From NCBI GenBank assembly GCA_002335605.1, contig BEDY01000001.1:868001-932000 (forward strand): 64,000 nt of DNA, written 5' to 3'. Positions 44,524 through 57,208 of the stretch are shown here, in pieces. The stretch comes from Prillingera fragicola. Its lineage: Eukaryota > Basidiomycota > Tremellomycetes > Trichosporonales > Trichosporonaceae. The notes below the pieces were generated by a model. That model worked only from the letters and a program-made list of their open reading frames with translations. It was not told where the DNA came from and made no database searches. Position 1 is the stretch's first letter, and each line of letters begins with the position of its first letter. The position numbers and the translations under genes are program-made.

Positions 44524-46190
44524 CTACTGCGCGTAGCCGCCGTGATGCTGGTTACTGTGGTGGTTGTCGCTCAGAGCGTCCTGGTAGTCGTTCGGGTCCT
44601 GGGTGCCAGTACGAGTGTAACCAGCCGCGTTCTGCTCGTCAAATGGCGAGTTGTAGTCGCCGTGGTCCTGGAGCGAGCCGCCCATGCGACCAGAGTTGAC
44701 GAGACCGCCGTGGCCGGTCGTCGACCCGCTGATCGACCCACGGCGCGAGCCAGCGCGCGATCCAGCGCGCGAGCCCATTGGCGTGTCGTTGAGGTGGAGC
44801 GACGAGCGCGCGACAGCCTCGTGGGCGACGTCGGGGCCGTACTGGGTAGCAATCTGGCCGGCATAGTCGTTCATGATGATGGCCATCGAGTCGAGGTCAA
44901 GGCGGTAGCGCTTGGGGGTGAGACCCTTGCCGAAGCGGTAGGTAATGTGGTTGGAGCAGAGGAGACCAGCAAGAATGATGAGAATGTGACCAGGGACAAG
45001 AGCAAACGCGATAGTGTACCACGTCGTGAGGACGGTACGCTCAAGCTTCATGTAACGGTTCTTGCAGCCATCCTCGATCGAACGGGGGTAACACAAGGGC
45101 GAGACGGTGGCCTCAATGCTGGGCGAAAAGTATCCACAGCACTTTAGCGCATCCTGGATACGGAGACGGCCAATAGTGCCCAGGTTACGTGACCACTGGA
45201 GGTTGATCTTGCCCTCAAGGTTGAACGTCTTGCGCTTGTAGGTAATGTAACCAGGCGCCGCAATGAACGCGAGGCAGACCCAAAGAAGAACCGTGTAGAC
45301 AGCCAAGAAGGCGCGGTTGTTGAGCAGGATGCCGCTGTAACCAAGAAGGGACGTAAAGACAATAATAGCGGCTCCAATAGTCGACACTGCGTTGTTAGTT
45401 GCATCCTCATCACCCACAACTCACGAATCAGCTCTAGACGGTTACCAACGCGCACAACGTCCGACTGGTAAAAGACATTGAGCCACACAAGAATGGCCGA
45501 GACGAGGGTACCCATGCCGTACATCATGAGCTGCGAACACGTTAGCTAGCTGCGCATTGTTGCAAAAACCAGACGTACGACCGAGTTTGCGAGAAAGAGA
45601 GCCCACTTGAAGCGGTTCCAACGAAGCTTGGGCTTGTGCTTGGCCTTGAGGCCGCCCTTGCCGAGCTGGAAAACTAGTCCCTCATCGTCGTCGACGGTGC
45701 CGCGGTCACCCATGCGCTGGGCATTGGCGGCGAACGCGTCACGACCACCACCCTGCTTTGCGCGGCGATGCGCCCAGTCGCCCTGGGCGTGGAGCTTTGT
45801 AAACTTTGTAGGCACATAGTTGATTGACAAGGAAGGAGGACGGTTCTCTTTGCTGTTGCTGCGCAGATCGGTGAGGTCACCGAAACTGCTTTGGCGAGAC
45901 GAGTGACCGTCCTGGCTGCCGTAGACGTTCCCCGTAACCTCACTAAAGGGGAGGTTTGGGGGGATCAGCAAGTCGTCGTGGTACTGGACCTCTTGCATTG
46001 GGCCTCCGTCTTGACCGTGATAGTTTGACGACAGTGCGTGATTGTCGGACGAGGTAGGGGATGCTGAACGTCCACGGCCGGTACCGTCAAAGCTTCCAAA
46101 CTCCGAGTCTTGGTATGGCCTGCGGTGGGTGGGTCGGCCTGGTAAAGCTCGCTGGGCAATGTCTGAAAGCTTGCTTCGGCCAGATGGCAT
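44524..46190 (-). CDS. Tetraspanin, fungal Tsp2/Tsp3-like
   Basis: Membrane organiser protein with four predicted membrane spans. Model of 526 aa: exon 1 45579-46190, exon 2 45425-45530, exon 3 44524-45386. A long cytosolic Ser/Gly-rich N-terminus (SNSKENRPPSLSINYVP) ends in a basic patch (KHKPKLRWNRFKWALFLANS), which begins span 1 and continues as LMMYGMGTLVSAILVWLNVF after the intron. Span 2 is STIGAAIIVFTSLLGYSGIL; span 3 is FLAVYTVLLWVCLAFIAAPG. The large loop has the LKCCGYFSP (CCG) motif plus further cysteines (PLCYPRS, EDGCKNRY). Span 4 is TIAFALVPGHILIILAGLLC. The C-terminal tail has repeated GSRAGSR. In basidiomycetes Tsp2-type proteins act in growth, stress and cell-wall behaviour. 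Confidence 0.85.
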
Positions 46191-47131
46191 AGTCGAACGA
46201 GTGTCGACGCGTTGGGTCTCTCAACCTTTGGCGGCGAGGCAAGGGGGCGGGGTCGGCGGGAAGATGTGCACCGAACGCAAAGAGGTGGTGCAGCGGCAGG
46301 CGGCAGCTGGGACGAAACTGGGGAGCCTTTGCGCGTTTACGGTGGCGTCGTGATTTCGTGCAGAGAGGACGGGAAATGTGCTACGGTTCCAACAGCAGCG
46401 TCTCGGCTGAGCGGCAGGATACGTGTAGTGGGGAAGGGCGCAGCGGAGAGATGTGCGGCGTTCGCAGTTTTTTTTGCGTAAGGCAGGTGTCAACGTCTGG
46501 CAGGCGGGCGGGAGTGAGGTGAAGAGTGTTTGTGCGAGGCTGGACTTTGATGCTGAGCTGCGGCGTCTGAGAGGAGCAAAGAGCAGTAGCAGTTAGCAGT
46601 AGGAGGGGTCAAGTTTGAACAAGCCAAGCCAGGCTGCAATTAGCACCACCTTCCCTACCACGCCCCTCCCAGCTGCGCCCGAGGCAGCAGTGCGCACGCG
46701 GGCGCACAGGCAAAGGGGCGCATCACCAGGGAAAGGAAAATTAACGCACAACGGCCTGGGTTCCCACAGGCACCGCTCACCCAGCAGGTGTGCACACAGA
46801 GGGCGCCAAGGGCAGACACGCGGCACAAGGCAGTGAAAGGTGAGAATTGATCCCGCTTGCGTGACCTGCCTTGAGTGTTTGCCCTGCCGATCAGCGCCCA
46901 GTCCTCCCCCAGCCAGGATATGTTTTCCTAATCACTGTTACAAACCAGACTCTAAACGAACGGTCATTTGTATATGGGCGCAATTCCTAATGCGCCCTTG
47001 ACGTCATTAGCAAAGTCACAATGTAGTTAACCTCCACCCCACCCATCCAGTCCACTCACTTCTTCTCATCCACCTTCCTCTGCACCCTCACAACTCACAG
47101 CTCACCGCCTCTTCCAACTCTCACCCACACA
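46191..47131. promoter_or_regulatory. Divergent promoter region, tetraspanin / SDR
   Basis: About 940 bp between divergent starts. No gene seen; the CT-rich stretch at 47033-47100 before the SDR start looks like a fungal pyrimidine-rich leader. Confidence 0.5.
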
Positions 47132-48068
47132 ATGGCCGCTCCCATTGCAGTAATCTTTGGCGCAGGCCCAGGCGCAGGCGCCGGCATCGCGTACGCATAC
47201 ACCACAGCACAACAACTAACGCCCCAGCCGCGCACTCGCCCCCACCCACTCGCTGCTGCTCATGTCCCGCTCCCTCCCCGGCTCCCTCTCCAAGCTAGGC
47301 CTAGGCGACCTCCCGCAGGACCGCATCCATGCGGCCAAATTCGACGGCCCAGCATCCTTTGCCTCGGCCATCGAAGACGCTAAACGCAAATGGCCAGGGG
47401 CCGGCGTCAAGGTCGGCATCTGCCATGCGGGCGTTCCGTTTGCCCCCGGGCCGTTCTTGGAGCGCACCACCGAGGACATGCGTACTGGTTTGGAGTCGGC
47501 GTAAGTATTGTTTTCTGCTTGGCGTGGGTGGCAGAGGAAGGGGCGTAGCGCTGGGTTTATGTACGTTCCACAGCCTAGCGGAACCCGGCTGCTCAGCTAC
47601 GCACGCCACACACGTCGTCTGCATACACGTCTAGCACCGCTAACACCCCAGCGTCCAAGCCTGGGACTTTTCCCAGGCCCTCATCCCTCAACTCCTCTCC
47701 AGCGGCGGCGGCACGCTGATCGTGACCGGCGCGACGATGGCGCTCCGCGGCAGCTCGGGATTCGCAGCCATGGCTCCGGCCTGCTTTGCGCGGCGCGCAC
47801 TCGCCCAGTCGCTTGCGCGCGAGTTTGGGCCGCAGGGCGTGCATGTTGCGCATGTCATTGTTGACGGGCTTATTGATACGGACCGCGTGAGGGGCATGAT
47901 GGGGGAGGCTAAAGAGGAGGGAAGCAGGTTGGTGCCCGAGGACATTGGAAAGGTTTATCTCGATTTGGTCGAGCAGCCGCCTAGTGTTTGGACTCACGAG
48001 CTTGATATTCGGTCAGTCGGGACTGGAGATAGAGCTGACAGCGCAGCCCCATGAAGGAAAAGTGGTAG
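47132..48068 (+). CDS. Atypical short-chain dehydrogenase/reductase
   Basis: SDR-fold protein of 237 aa: exons 47132-47190, 47228-47500, 47652-48011, 48047-48068. The cofactor motif is GAGPGAGAGIARALA; HSLLLMSRSLPGSLSKLG forms the next strand; VKVGICHAGVPFAPGPF resembles the NNAG region; GTLIVTGATMALRGSSGFA and the REFGPQGVHVAHVIVDGLID block are strong matches to one fungal/bacterial SDR subgroup that ends ELDIRPxKEKW, as here (ELDIRPMKEKW, the last residues from a 22-nt exon). Where that subgroup has a lysine (APxKFALRAL type), this protein has APACFARRAL, and no YxxxK is visible. It may be inactive or use another chemistry. The 22-nt terminal exon is easy to miss. Confidence 0.84.
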
Positions 48069-48162
48069 CCGCAGACACGTTAGAGGAGCAAAACGCACCA
48101 GCGAACATTGTGCAGAAAGACAGAGAATCAGCGTGCATGTGATGTATTGTGATAGCCCTGTA

Positions 48163-51100
48163 TTACAGACTCTTGAGCGAGTTACTCCTCAGCCCATCAG
48201 GCTTGGCCACAGCCGGAGGCGCAGCTTTGGCGTTCTTCTTCTCTTCCTCTCCCTTGGCCTCACCCTTCAGTGTAGCCGGTTTCGGCGCCAACGTCGGCGC
48301 AGCCTTATCCATGCTCGCCGCGCGTGCGGGCTGGGGTTTATCGAGCGTCGGTTTGGGTTCAGGTTTATCGAGGGTCGGTTTGGGCTTGATCTCTGGCGCG
48401 GCAGTGTCGAGTGACGGTTTCTTGGCGGGGACAGGCTTGGGCTTGATCTCTGGCGTGTCGAGCGAGGGTTTCTTCGCCGTGGCGGGTTTGGGCTTTACCT
48501 CGGGGGCAGCGTCGACGGAAGGCTTGCGAGCCACAGCGGGCTTGGGCTTGACTTCGGGCTTACTTTCAGCACTGACGGACGGTTTCCGGTTGTGCACATC
48601 CCCTGACGGTTGCCTGGCCACGGGCTTTGGCTTGTCGGCCGGCTTGTTCATGGATTCAAACGCTTTGAGTTTGGCCATCACGTCCATCTTTTCCTCGGCT
48701 TCGGGCTCGGCCTCTGCAGCAGTCGGGAGAGTAGGCTTCGGGGCGAGAGCAGGGGCAGCCTTGGCAGGTGACTTGGCAGGCGACGCGGCCGAGTCCATGG
48801 ACGGCTTGCGCTCGCGAGCCACGGGTGGCGGCACCTTTGTTGTAGACGACTTTGTCGCGTCGGTAGAGATCACAGACGGCTTGCTGTCGCGCGAAATCAC
48901 AGGGGGAGTTGGCTTGTCGGCCCCAGGGACTTTCTCAGCGGCCAAAGGCTTGCTATCCCTTGAGATCGTGGGTGGGGGAAGCTTGTCCGTCTTCTCTGGC
49001 TTACTGTCCCTCGAGATGGCCGGTGGGGCAGGTTTGTCGGGGAGAGCCGCGGCCTTCGCCGCCAGTATCGGCGCCGTAGGAAGTGGGGGCTTGTTCCCCG
49101 GTACAGGTGGCAAAGACACTGTCGAATCGCCAGGTGACCTGTCAGGCTTCAACACTGGTAGAGCAAGGCTGTCCGGTGCTGGTCCGTCAATGTCGAGGGT
49201 TCCTTTCTTGACTGGTGGCGTGGCAGCCGACCCAGGTCGAGCAGGTAGACGCGGCGGAAGAGTGGGCGGTCCACTGCCTGTCGAAGCCATTGAGAAGATG
49301 GAGGACGCGCCCGAGTTCTTGCGCGCTGGTAAAGCGGGGCGGGCTGGGCTGGGCACAATCACAAAGTCGCCTGTAGCGACCGGTGTGAGTTCGGCACTGG
49401 ATGATGGGCTGAGTTTGGGAGGGAGGCCGATTTTACGAAAGTCAGATGCAGGAGGAGGCGGAGCAGTGCGTCTCGACGCCGAGGCGCTTCCAATGCTGCT
49501 CGCTGGAGACGCGGCGCCGTTGCGAGCAGGAAGGGGTGGGGGCTGGCCCAGGCGGTTGTAGGCACTGTTCACAACGTTGTAGAGCGCCGAGCCTGCCGAG
49601 GGTTTAGGTGGGGGCTTGTGGTCACGCGTGATAGGCGGAGGTGTCGACTTGCGCGACGATACGGGTGAGGGCTCGAGTGAAACAGCAGTAAACTCTTTGA
49701 CGAGACCACGGAGGCCACCCTGTGACGCCAGCTCGACCCGCTCGTCCAGCTTCTCGCCGCCGCTCTTGCGAGCACGCTGAGCAATCTCATCTGCAATGCG
49801 AGACTTCTTGTGCTCGTTGATCTCGTCGACCTTGGTCGTGAGAATGGCATACACTGGTCGATGGTCTGAAACCTTTAGCTGAGCACAGTTGTACGCCTCC
49901 AGTTTCATTTTGGGACCCTTGTAGAGCACACGATCCGTCCACGCTGGAATACGCTGTTTCTCGGACGTGTCGTACTCGTCGGTGCCGTTGTCGTACTTGT
50001 ACGTAGGGCGGAAAGCGATCGGGCCTTCCTGGTAGCCGAGGAACACCTCGCCGTCATCGCGCGCCAGTGATAACTGGTCGGCGGCGAAGAGATGGTCTAG
50101 CTGGTCGGTCGTGGCACATTCGCGCACCTCGTCGTTGGCCATGTCAATGCGGTAATTGAAGTCGGCAGCCCAAATGACAATGTCGTGGCTGTCAATGGTC
50201 TTGCCGCGCAGGAACTTGAGACCGTTCCAGATTGTGCGGTAGTCCGCGTTGCGGTCGGCATAGTTGCTCTGTCCAGCAGCCAAGTGGCATGTCATGAGAC
50301 ACACACCAGTGTCGTAGAGATCAAAGCGCAAGCCGACACCACCCTTGTTACCGCTCAAGCCTTGCAGGCCGGTCTTCTTCTCTGCAAACTCGATGTTGCG
50401 AATGTGAGGGAGAAGCGACGACTTGACTACGACCATGAGAGCCGTACCAACCTGTTGTTCGCTACGCATCAAAATGTACTCGTGCGGGCCGCTGTGCTTC
50501 TTGAACACATCCTTGATGTGACCCTCCCAAACGCGCTTCTTTGCTGGGTCAGGCTGTACGATCTGTTGCGGCGTGAGCTCGACAATCTCCTGAAAGGCAA
50601 TGAGGTAGACGTCGGCACGGGTCGAGTCAGGGAACAGCCATGGGTCGAGTGGCTCGTTGGGGAGCTTGCCGTTGACATTGTACGTTCCAGCAAAAAGCGT
50701 CAAGTCGCGGGGCACAGAGTACTCGGACTTGCGAGCCTGCAGGGCACTCTGCACCGAGTCCCCAACGGGGTCAAACAGGACCACTGCACGCTGACCTGCC
50801 ATGAGGCCAAGCAGCATGTCGATGGCGTTCTGCTTGCCCTTGTCCTGGAAATTGTTGATATACGCGCGGCTGACACTCTTTGTCGCGTCGCTGAGCAGCC
50901 CTGCAAAGGTCTTGCGACCGGTACGTGTGGCGCTTGTGTTAAGCGCTCCGGTACCTGCATATGTCTTGCTCAAACGGTCGCCATTATCAGCCCACAGCTC
51001 GCGGTGCGCCGCCCAAAGCGTGGGGCTGTTGAGGAGGGGCGACGAGTTGTCTGACAAAAAGTGGCGAAGTGCGTTTGTTGATAAAACCTCTTGAACAAAG

Positions 51101-52725
51101 TTTGTGCGATCAAGACAGTCAAGGCAGTTGACACGGAACACGCCGTGCTGCCGTTCAATGACAACTCCGCTCGAGGTGTCGACCGCACTGTACTCAAAGT
51201 TGGTCAACGAGTGCATGACTTCGTGCATGGTGGACAGCTCCGCGCGCACAGCTTCATGCCCGCCGGTGCGGACGACGGCGTGAAAGTCATAGGGCGTGTA
51301 CACAAGTGTATCAGAGTTAAATAGCGCGCCGTCGTCGCGAGTGCGCAGGCTGAGACGGAGAGCGTTGAAGTGGTCGGCATAAGCGGCACTGAGCATTGCC
51401 TCGGCGTCTTTCTGGCCCAACAGGTTGATCGCGTGGACGGCATCGTAATGGCTAAGCAGCTCGAGAAAGTGCTTGTCAAACGCAGGCTGAGTCGCCTGAG
51501 GTGGCCGCGAGATCTCGACACGTTGCTGGAGTGTCTGGATACCCTGGCTTGGCTGCTGCCAGAAGAGCGGCACACTGCCACGGATCTGGACGTAAGACAC
51601 ACATGTTGAGCCTGTTGTGAGGATTGTCTCGGTTTCGACAAAGTTGGCGACATTTCCGTCGTCATCAATTCCACGGGTACGGAAGCGTGCGCCAGCACGC
51701 TTCCAACTGAGTCGTGAAATGAGCGCAAGCGTTGCTGGAGGCTCGTCGACACCAGCACGCATAGTCATGATGGGCGCCGAGCAGATAAAACCCTGAATCA
51801 CTGGCACGAGGAGCGCATGCGCATCGAGCTCTGCGCGCAAGGCTGCCGACAGCCCCAAGCGGAACGCAAGAAACGGCGCCAGCAAGCTCGCGTTCCACAC
51901 AAAGCGCTCATCAAATGCCTCGAGCGGCGACGGCCCGCGTCCTTCTTCAGCAGCGACCCAATTGCTGTTGCCGTCGTTACCGCCAAGCCTGGCCGAGACG
52001 TCCCAGCGGCATCCTTCGGCGTAGAAAAAGCCACCTGACTCGAGATACTTGCGCATCCCCGACGTCGGGTCCTCGATGCCAGCAGCCTGGGCCTGGCTGA
52101 GGGTCCCGGACTGCTGCCCCGGCCGATGGTAGTTGTATGGGTCGTCGTCCTCGAGGTCGTCAAACCCGCCCAAGCTCGTGTCTTGCTGCAGATTTGGCGG
52201 GTCCCAAAAGTTGGAGGTGAGCGAGTGGAACTCGACCGAGACGACGCGGGCGGGGCGCAATGACGAGCCGGGCACGAGCGACGCCAGGGGCGTGGATGAC
52301 GTGAGGAGGAGGAGGAAGACTTCGGGGACTGGAGAGCGGTCTGGGCGTCAGCTTGGCCGCTCTCACAGACGACCTAGGCTGCAGAGACACCCCACCACGC
52401 AGAGAATCGGGCTCACCACCACCGAGTGAGGGACACCGGTCCCACCTCGTGTGACCCAGCACCGCACCGCACCCACCGTCCACGACAACTCACCAGTCGG
52501 CACGCTCGTGACACCCAGCACGCCCTCGACGCTCCCCCCACTCCCACGCCCGGCAGGTATCAATCCAATGGTATCAATCTCCTCCAGCGGCAGAAACTCT
52601 GCGACGACAACCGACCGGCTGGCCTTGCTCTCGCCCGCGCCTGGTTGGCGGAACACGAGCGCATGCGTGTCGGTCAGCAGGTAGAAGGCCCGCGGCTGGG
52701 CGCGGAGATAGAGCCTTGCCGGCAT
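48163..52725 (-). CDS. Synaptojanin-type phosphoinositide phosphatase (Sac1 + 5-phosphatase)
   Basis: Dephosphorylates PI(4,5)P2 and other phosphoinositides at the plasma membrane and endocytic vesicles; homologue of yeast Inp51/52/53. Model of 1465 aa: exon 1 52494-52725, exon 2 48163-52328, start at 52723-52725. The Sac domain holds VNCLDCLDRTNFVQ, a complete CX5R(T/S) active site, near residue 478. The 5-phosphatase domain (about 620-913) has FAGTYNVNGKLP, IVIWAADFNYRID and PAWTDRVLY, all catalytic signatures. The C-terminal 550 residues are proline-rich and repetitive: four ISRDSKP units and several (K/R)KPS(V/L)D...E(V/I)KPKP units, presumably docking sites for SH3/EH proteins. It converges with the SDR gene, 94 bp apart. 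Confidence 0.95.
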
Positions 52726-53030
52726 TGTGCGGGAGAGACGGAGGGAAGGAAGAAACGGTGAAATGGATTGCAGGTGGGAGGTGTTCAGATTGTGAGGTGT
52801 GGTGGTGCTTGTGTGTCTGGTCATTTGTGAAACGTCACCATGTGGGGCACCACTGCACATCATCATGAATCAACTCGTCTTCTTGGCCATCTCAATGCTC
52901 ATTCGTGCAAAGACATACATTGTAATGGCATGTGCTGCCGATACGTTATACAGACGCAGAAACCAGACCACGAAACACTCTATAATTCGTAACCCCATAC
53001 ACACTATAATCCGACGAGTCGACCCAAATA
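52726..53030. other. Intergenic region
   Basis: Short promoter of the synaptojanin gene and 3' flank of the MGA2-like gene; nothing else seen. Confidence 0.55.
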
Positions 53031-56000
53031 TCAGATACGCTGCTTGATGTACCTGCTGATCTGGCGGGCATACAGCAGGCAAAAGCCAGTCGCGATCGGC
53101 AGCGCAGTGACGAGCAGCCAGAAACCGACAAACAAGAGCACGGGCAGCCAGAAGAGGTAAAGCATGCGGTCCTCTGTAAAAGTCAGTGCGTGTTCACAAA
53201 CCGCCTTTAAGGTAGACTCACGTTTAACCTGCGCAACAACCTGGCTGGCACTGAGATCGCGCGACGACGCCTTGGACTCTGCGCCACTCGACCTGCGGCG
53301 GCGCGGCACGCGGGCCTTGACGGGCGAGCGGGCCACGCTCGAGCTGTCGTCCATCGAAGCAGTGGTGGCGCCAGACTGGACGACGGCGTTGAATGCCGCG
53401 GCGGCCATGGCCTGGGTGAAAAGCTTGATGTCCTCGGGACTCGTAATCTTCTGGAGCGTGTCCCACGAGGGCGCAGGGAATGCGACCCATCCGTGAGGAA
53501 GGCCTTCGGCAGAGGCAGAAGCCTTCTCCGAGGGCCAGAGCGAGGGCAGCGTGTGCCAGACGGCCTCGGGGATCGCGGTCGGGTGTGAAATGTTGGACAG
53601 CGTGCGCGACATCCACGAAGGCTGCTGAGGCGGCGCGTAAGGGGGAGGATCGTCGTGCGGGGGCATGGGGCCCATGGGGAGCGCCGGGGTGGTCTCGGGA
53701 GAGATACGGCGAGGGTGCGCGCGAGGGCTGTTGGAGCGGGACTTTTCCAACAACCTGCCCTTGCCCTTGCTCGGCTTGCGGCGGCGAACATGGCGAGGAC
53801 GGAGCACGCGGCTGACAATCGACATGTGGTCGTCGTCATTGTCCGACTCGGAGCTGGGGTTGTCGTCGTCGATTTCGCTGCCAGACTCAAACATGAGGTC
53901 GTCGTCCATGTCGGCCTTGTCCTCGACGGTGGTCTGCCAGACAGAAGAGAGGAGAATAGCCTCCACTTCGTTGTGCTCGTCAATTTTAGCGAGATCAAGA
54001 GGGAGCTCGCCAAAGGTCGTGGCAATGTCGTACGAGGCACCAGCTTCGAGAAGCACTCTAGCGCAGGTCGTCTGCTCACACAGCGCAGCAAACGCCAGGG
54101 GCGTAAATCCGTTGCTGTCCTGAACATCCAGCTTTGCGCCCACGACAATGAGTCGGCGGAGGAGCTGAGGGAAGCCCATGACCGTAGCAATGTGGAGCAG
54201 AGTCTGCTTGGCCTTGTTCTGCGTGTTGACCGCGCCCGAACGGCGAAGCGAGCCAGGGTTGGCTTCATCAAGATTCTCCAGGAAGGAGATGAGCGTGGTC
54301 TGAAGGTCGCTGTCGGGCGGCGGGGTAGCGATGCGCATCTCGTCCGGAGACGAAGACAGCTGCGCAGCTCCGGAAATATTCTCGGCGTCAAAGGGCGACG
54401 ACAAGTGACCACCCGGGCTCATGCTCGAACGGTCGCTAATATCGCTGGTGGTAGAGGAACGCGCAATGTGGTCGACGAGGCGCACGGCGGGATCGTTGGG
54501 CGCGCTCCCCTGGTGACGCTGGCGCACCTCGAGCATGAGGCGCATAATCTCCTTGTCCATACCGAGGTACTTGAACAGCATTGCTGGCGCAGTCGGGTCG
54601 GACATGGCGCCTTGGACCGATACCTCGACGTCGCCGGCAATGGGACTAGCAGGCAGCGTGCACTGCAGGAATGAGTCGGTGACGTATGCTGTAATGGCCG
54701 GGCGACCACCAAACATGATAACAGTGTCCTGGGCAAAGTTGCGGCCTGCAATGGCCACGGGTGTTCCACCAGCCATATCGCCCTCGGCAGGGATGACGTG
54801 CGAGACAGTAGGAATGTTCTGGTTTGCCTGCTGCTGGGCCAGGAGGGCGAGGAGAGCGCGGGTCTGCGCATCCGGGTCGTTCTGGTTCATCTGAGGCAGC
54901 CCGTTGCCTTGAGGGAAGTGTTGCTGGTGCTGCTGCTGCTGGCGATGCTGCTGCTGCTGGAGCTGCTGCTGGTGTTGAGCAGCAAGGTCGAGCTGGCCCA
55001 TGCCGACGTGGGGAGAGAGGTTGAGGTTCTGCATCGGGCTAAGCGCGCCGGTGCTCTCGCCGCCAGAGTAGTCGATCATGTCATCCAAAGAGTTCTCTGG
55101 AGGAAGGCCGCTCTCGCTAAACAAGCTGCTGCCAGGTTGGAAGCCAGAGAACACGGAAGAGTGGTCGTCGTGGAAGCTCGACGAGACCGAAGCGTGGCTT
55201 GAACTGCCAAAGAGCATGTTCTCCAGGTCGGTCGCCATCGAGTTCATGTCGACATCCTCGCGAGTCTCAGTGCCAAACATGGCCGGCATGCCACCGCCGA
55301 GCGCCGAGAGGTCCAGAGGAGTGTGGGCCGACAGACCCAGGTCGCCGCTGTAGATATCATTGGCAGGCATTCCGTTTGCGGACAGCGATGGGAAATGTTG
55401 GGTCTGCGCAGGGCTCGGTGCCAGCGACGACTGGGCAGACATGGGCGTCATGCTAATACCGTTGAAGTTGGGGCGGCGGAGCGCATCGGGGCTGACGGTG
55501 TTCTGCTGGATAGCGTCCGGGGTCCAGCTGCTAATGTCGGTCTGCTGCGAGGCGTACGACGATGCCGAGAGCTGGCGCGACAGGCGGGGCCGCTCGCTGG
55601 CATTGTTCATGAAATCAAACGGCAGAGCCGAAGTGCCCACCGCTGGCGACTGGGAAGGTGGCCGCTCGTAGGGCTTTCCCTGGCGGACTTGTGGAGTCTG
55701 CTTCTGCACGACCGCACCGACCTCGGAAGTGACCGACATTTCACTCTCTGATGGGACGGGTGACTGACGCTGAGACGAGGCAGTGCTCATTCGGCCCTTT
55801 CGAGCACGGGGAGCGGAGGCGCCGGTCGACGACATTGCGCCGACTCGGGGCTTTGCCTTTGCGTCCGTCTTGTGGTCGTCCGTTATCTTGATCGGGTGGG
55901 TCATATCAGAAGCAATGACGCGGCCGTCGAATGTCCGCAGAGTGAATTTGATTCGGAAGCCGACCTTTTCGCCGTGGCACTTGCAGTAGCAGATGACGCG

Positions 56001-57208
56001 GAATGGAAGCCAGCAGCAGCTGCCCTCCTTGACGGCGACATCCGGAGGCGAGTTGAAAAGCACGATCTCGTGGCGCCAGTCGGGGACATTGGGGTCCCAA
56101 GGAGGCTCCTCGACGACCTGGCCAACACGGTGTGGGTCGTACTGGTGCGAGTTTTCACCCGTCACGTACTCTTCAGAAGCAGGGCGAAGGGAGGGACGGG
56201 CAGTAGGGGGCGGCGTTGGGTCTGGCTCGGTAGTGAGCTGCTTTTTCCTAGCCGCATCCTTGTTCTGCCGACGCCGCTCCTCGCGGTTGCGACAGCGTTT
56301 GCACGCATAGACGCGCTTGCCATTCTCGCCGCTCATGTACACTGCCGTCTCCACATAGGCGACCTGCTGTGGAGGGATGGTTCCGGCGGCAAGCTGCTTC
56401 TTGGAGCTGGTCTTGGTCGTTGTTCCGGCTTGCAGCCTGAGGCCGCGGAAAGTCGCGAGACGCTCGAATGAAGCGACAATCTTGCCCGAATTGTCGGTAA
56501 GAAGGGGGAAGAGAGACGGGGGAGTGGGAGGGTTTGAGGGAGATTTAGGAATGAGGCGAAGAACATCAATGATGACACGGATGGCCGTCTCCACCCGCTG
56601 CTTGCGAATCACTTGCGGGTCGCCCTGCAGCAATATCCGGTTGCGCCTGTGGATTGTCAGTGGGGTGACGACAGTCGTGATTCTTACGTTGGGTAAGTGC
56701 TCGCAATGTCATCGAGCGACGGCGTGACCAAGGCCAGACCATCTACTTCGTAGGCACGTTTTGGAGGTTCTGTGCGCGAGCCGCCATGGGAGCCAGCTGT
56801 GCTCGGGGCCGCGGAAGTGGAAGCGCGCGACATCTGGGCAACATGCAATGGCATTGCAGGCTTGAGGTCGCCGTTGCCATTCACCTTGCTGGGGTCGGCA
56901 TGGTTATTATTCAACTTGGCATCAGACGAGGAAGATGGCCGCGCGCCGGCGGCAAAGTCCGTTCCAGCGAGCGCATTGTACGAAGAGCTGCGGAAGCGGT
57001 CAGCAAAACTTGCCGTCCCTGTGTGGGCTTATACTCACACTCCGCTGAGGTTGCTGAGAAGGGCCTGCATGCCCTGCATGAGGTGGCTCGAGGTTGCCGC
57101 CAAGGACGGGTGGTGACCAGTGGCAGAGTTTTCGCCGCCGAGGTTTTCTGGCGAGGAAGGAATGGTCGAGCGGGTAGAAAATGGAGAGGAAGTCGAGGAA
57201 GAGTCCAT
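53031..57208 (-). CDS. Mga2/Spt23-like membrane-bound transcription factor
   Basis: ER-anchored regulator whose processed form induces desaturase and hypoxia genes in yeasts. Model of 1361 aa (1345 if a 48-nt intron at 53174-53221 is removed): exons 57039-57208, 56688-56987, 53031-56646. Signatures: VETAIRVIIDVLRL at the start; VYACKRCRNREERRRQNKDA, a Cys/basic cluster; HEIVLFNSPPDVAVKEG and VICYCKCHGEKVGFRIKFTL, both diagnostic; glutamine-rich stretch (54921-54980); an IPT/TIG domain (VSHVIPAEGDMAGGTPVAIA, near 776-852); ankyrin repeats (KQTLLHIATVMGFPQLLRRL, NGFTPLAFAALCEQTTCARV); and a C-terminal anchor LFWLPVLLFVGFWLLVTALP. Together these identify the family. Processing by Rsp5 and proteasome is known in yeast, not shown here. 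Confidence 0.93.
54921..54980 (-). repeat. CAG-type repeat coding a glutamine-rich stretch
   Basis: CTG-rich on the plus strand, reading as interrupted poly-Gln/His in the MGA2-like protein between the N-terminal region and the IPT domain; a typical activation-type segment and a likely length-polymorphic site. Confidence 0.85.
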
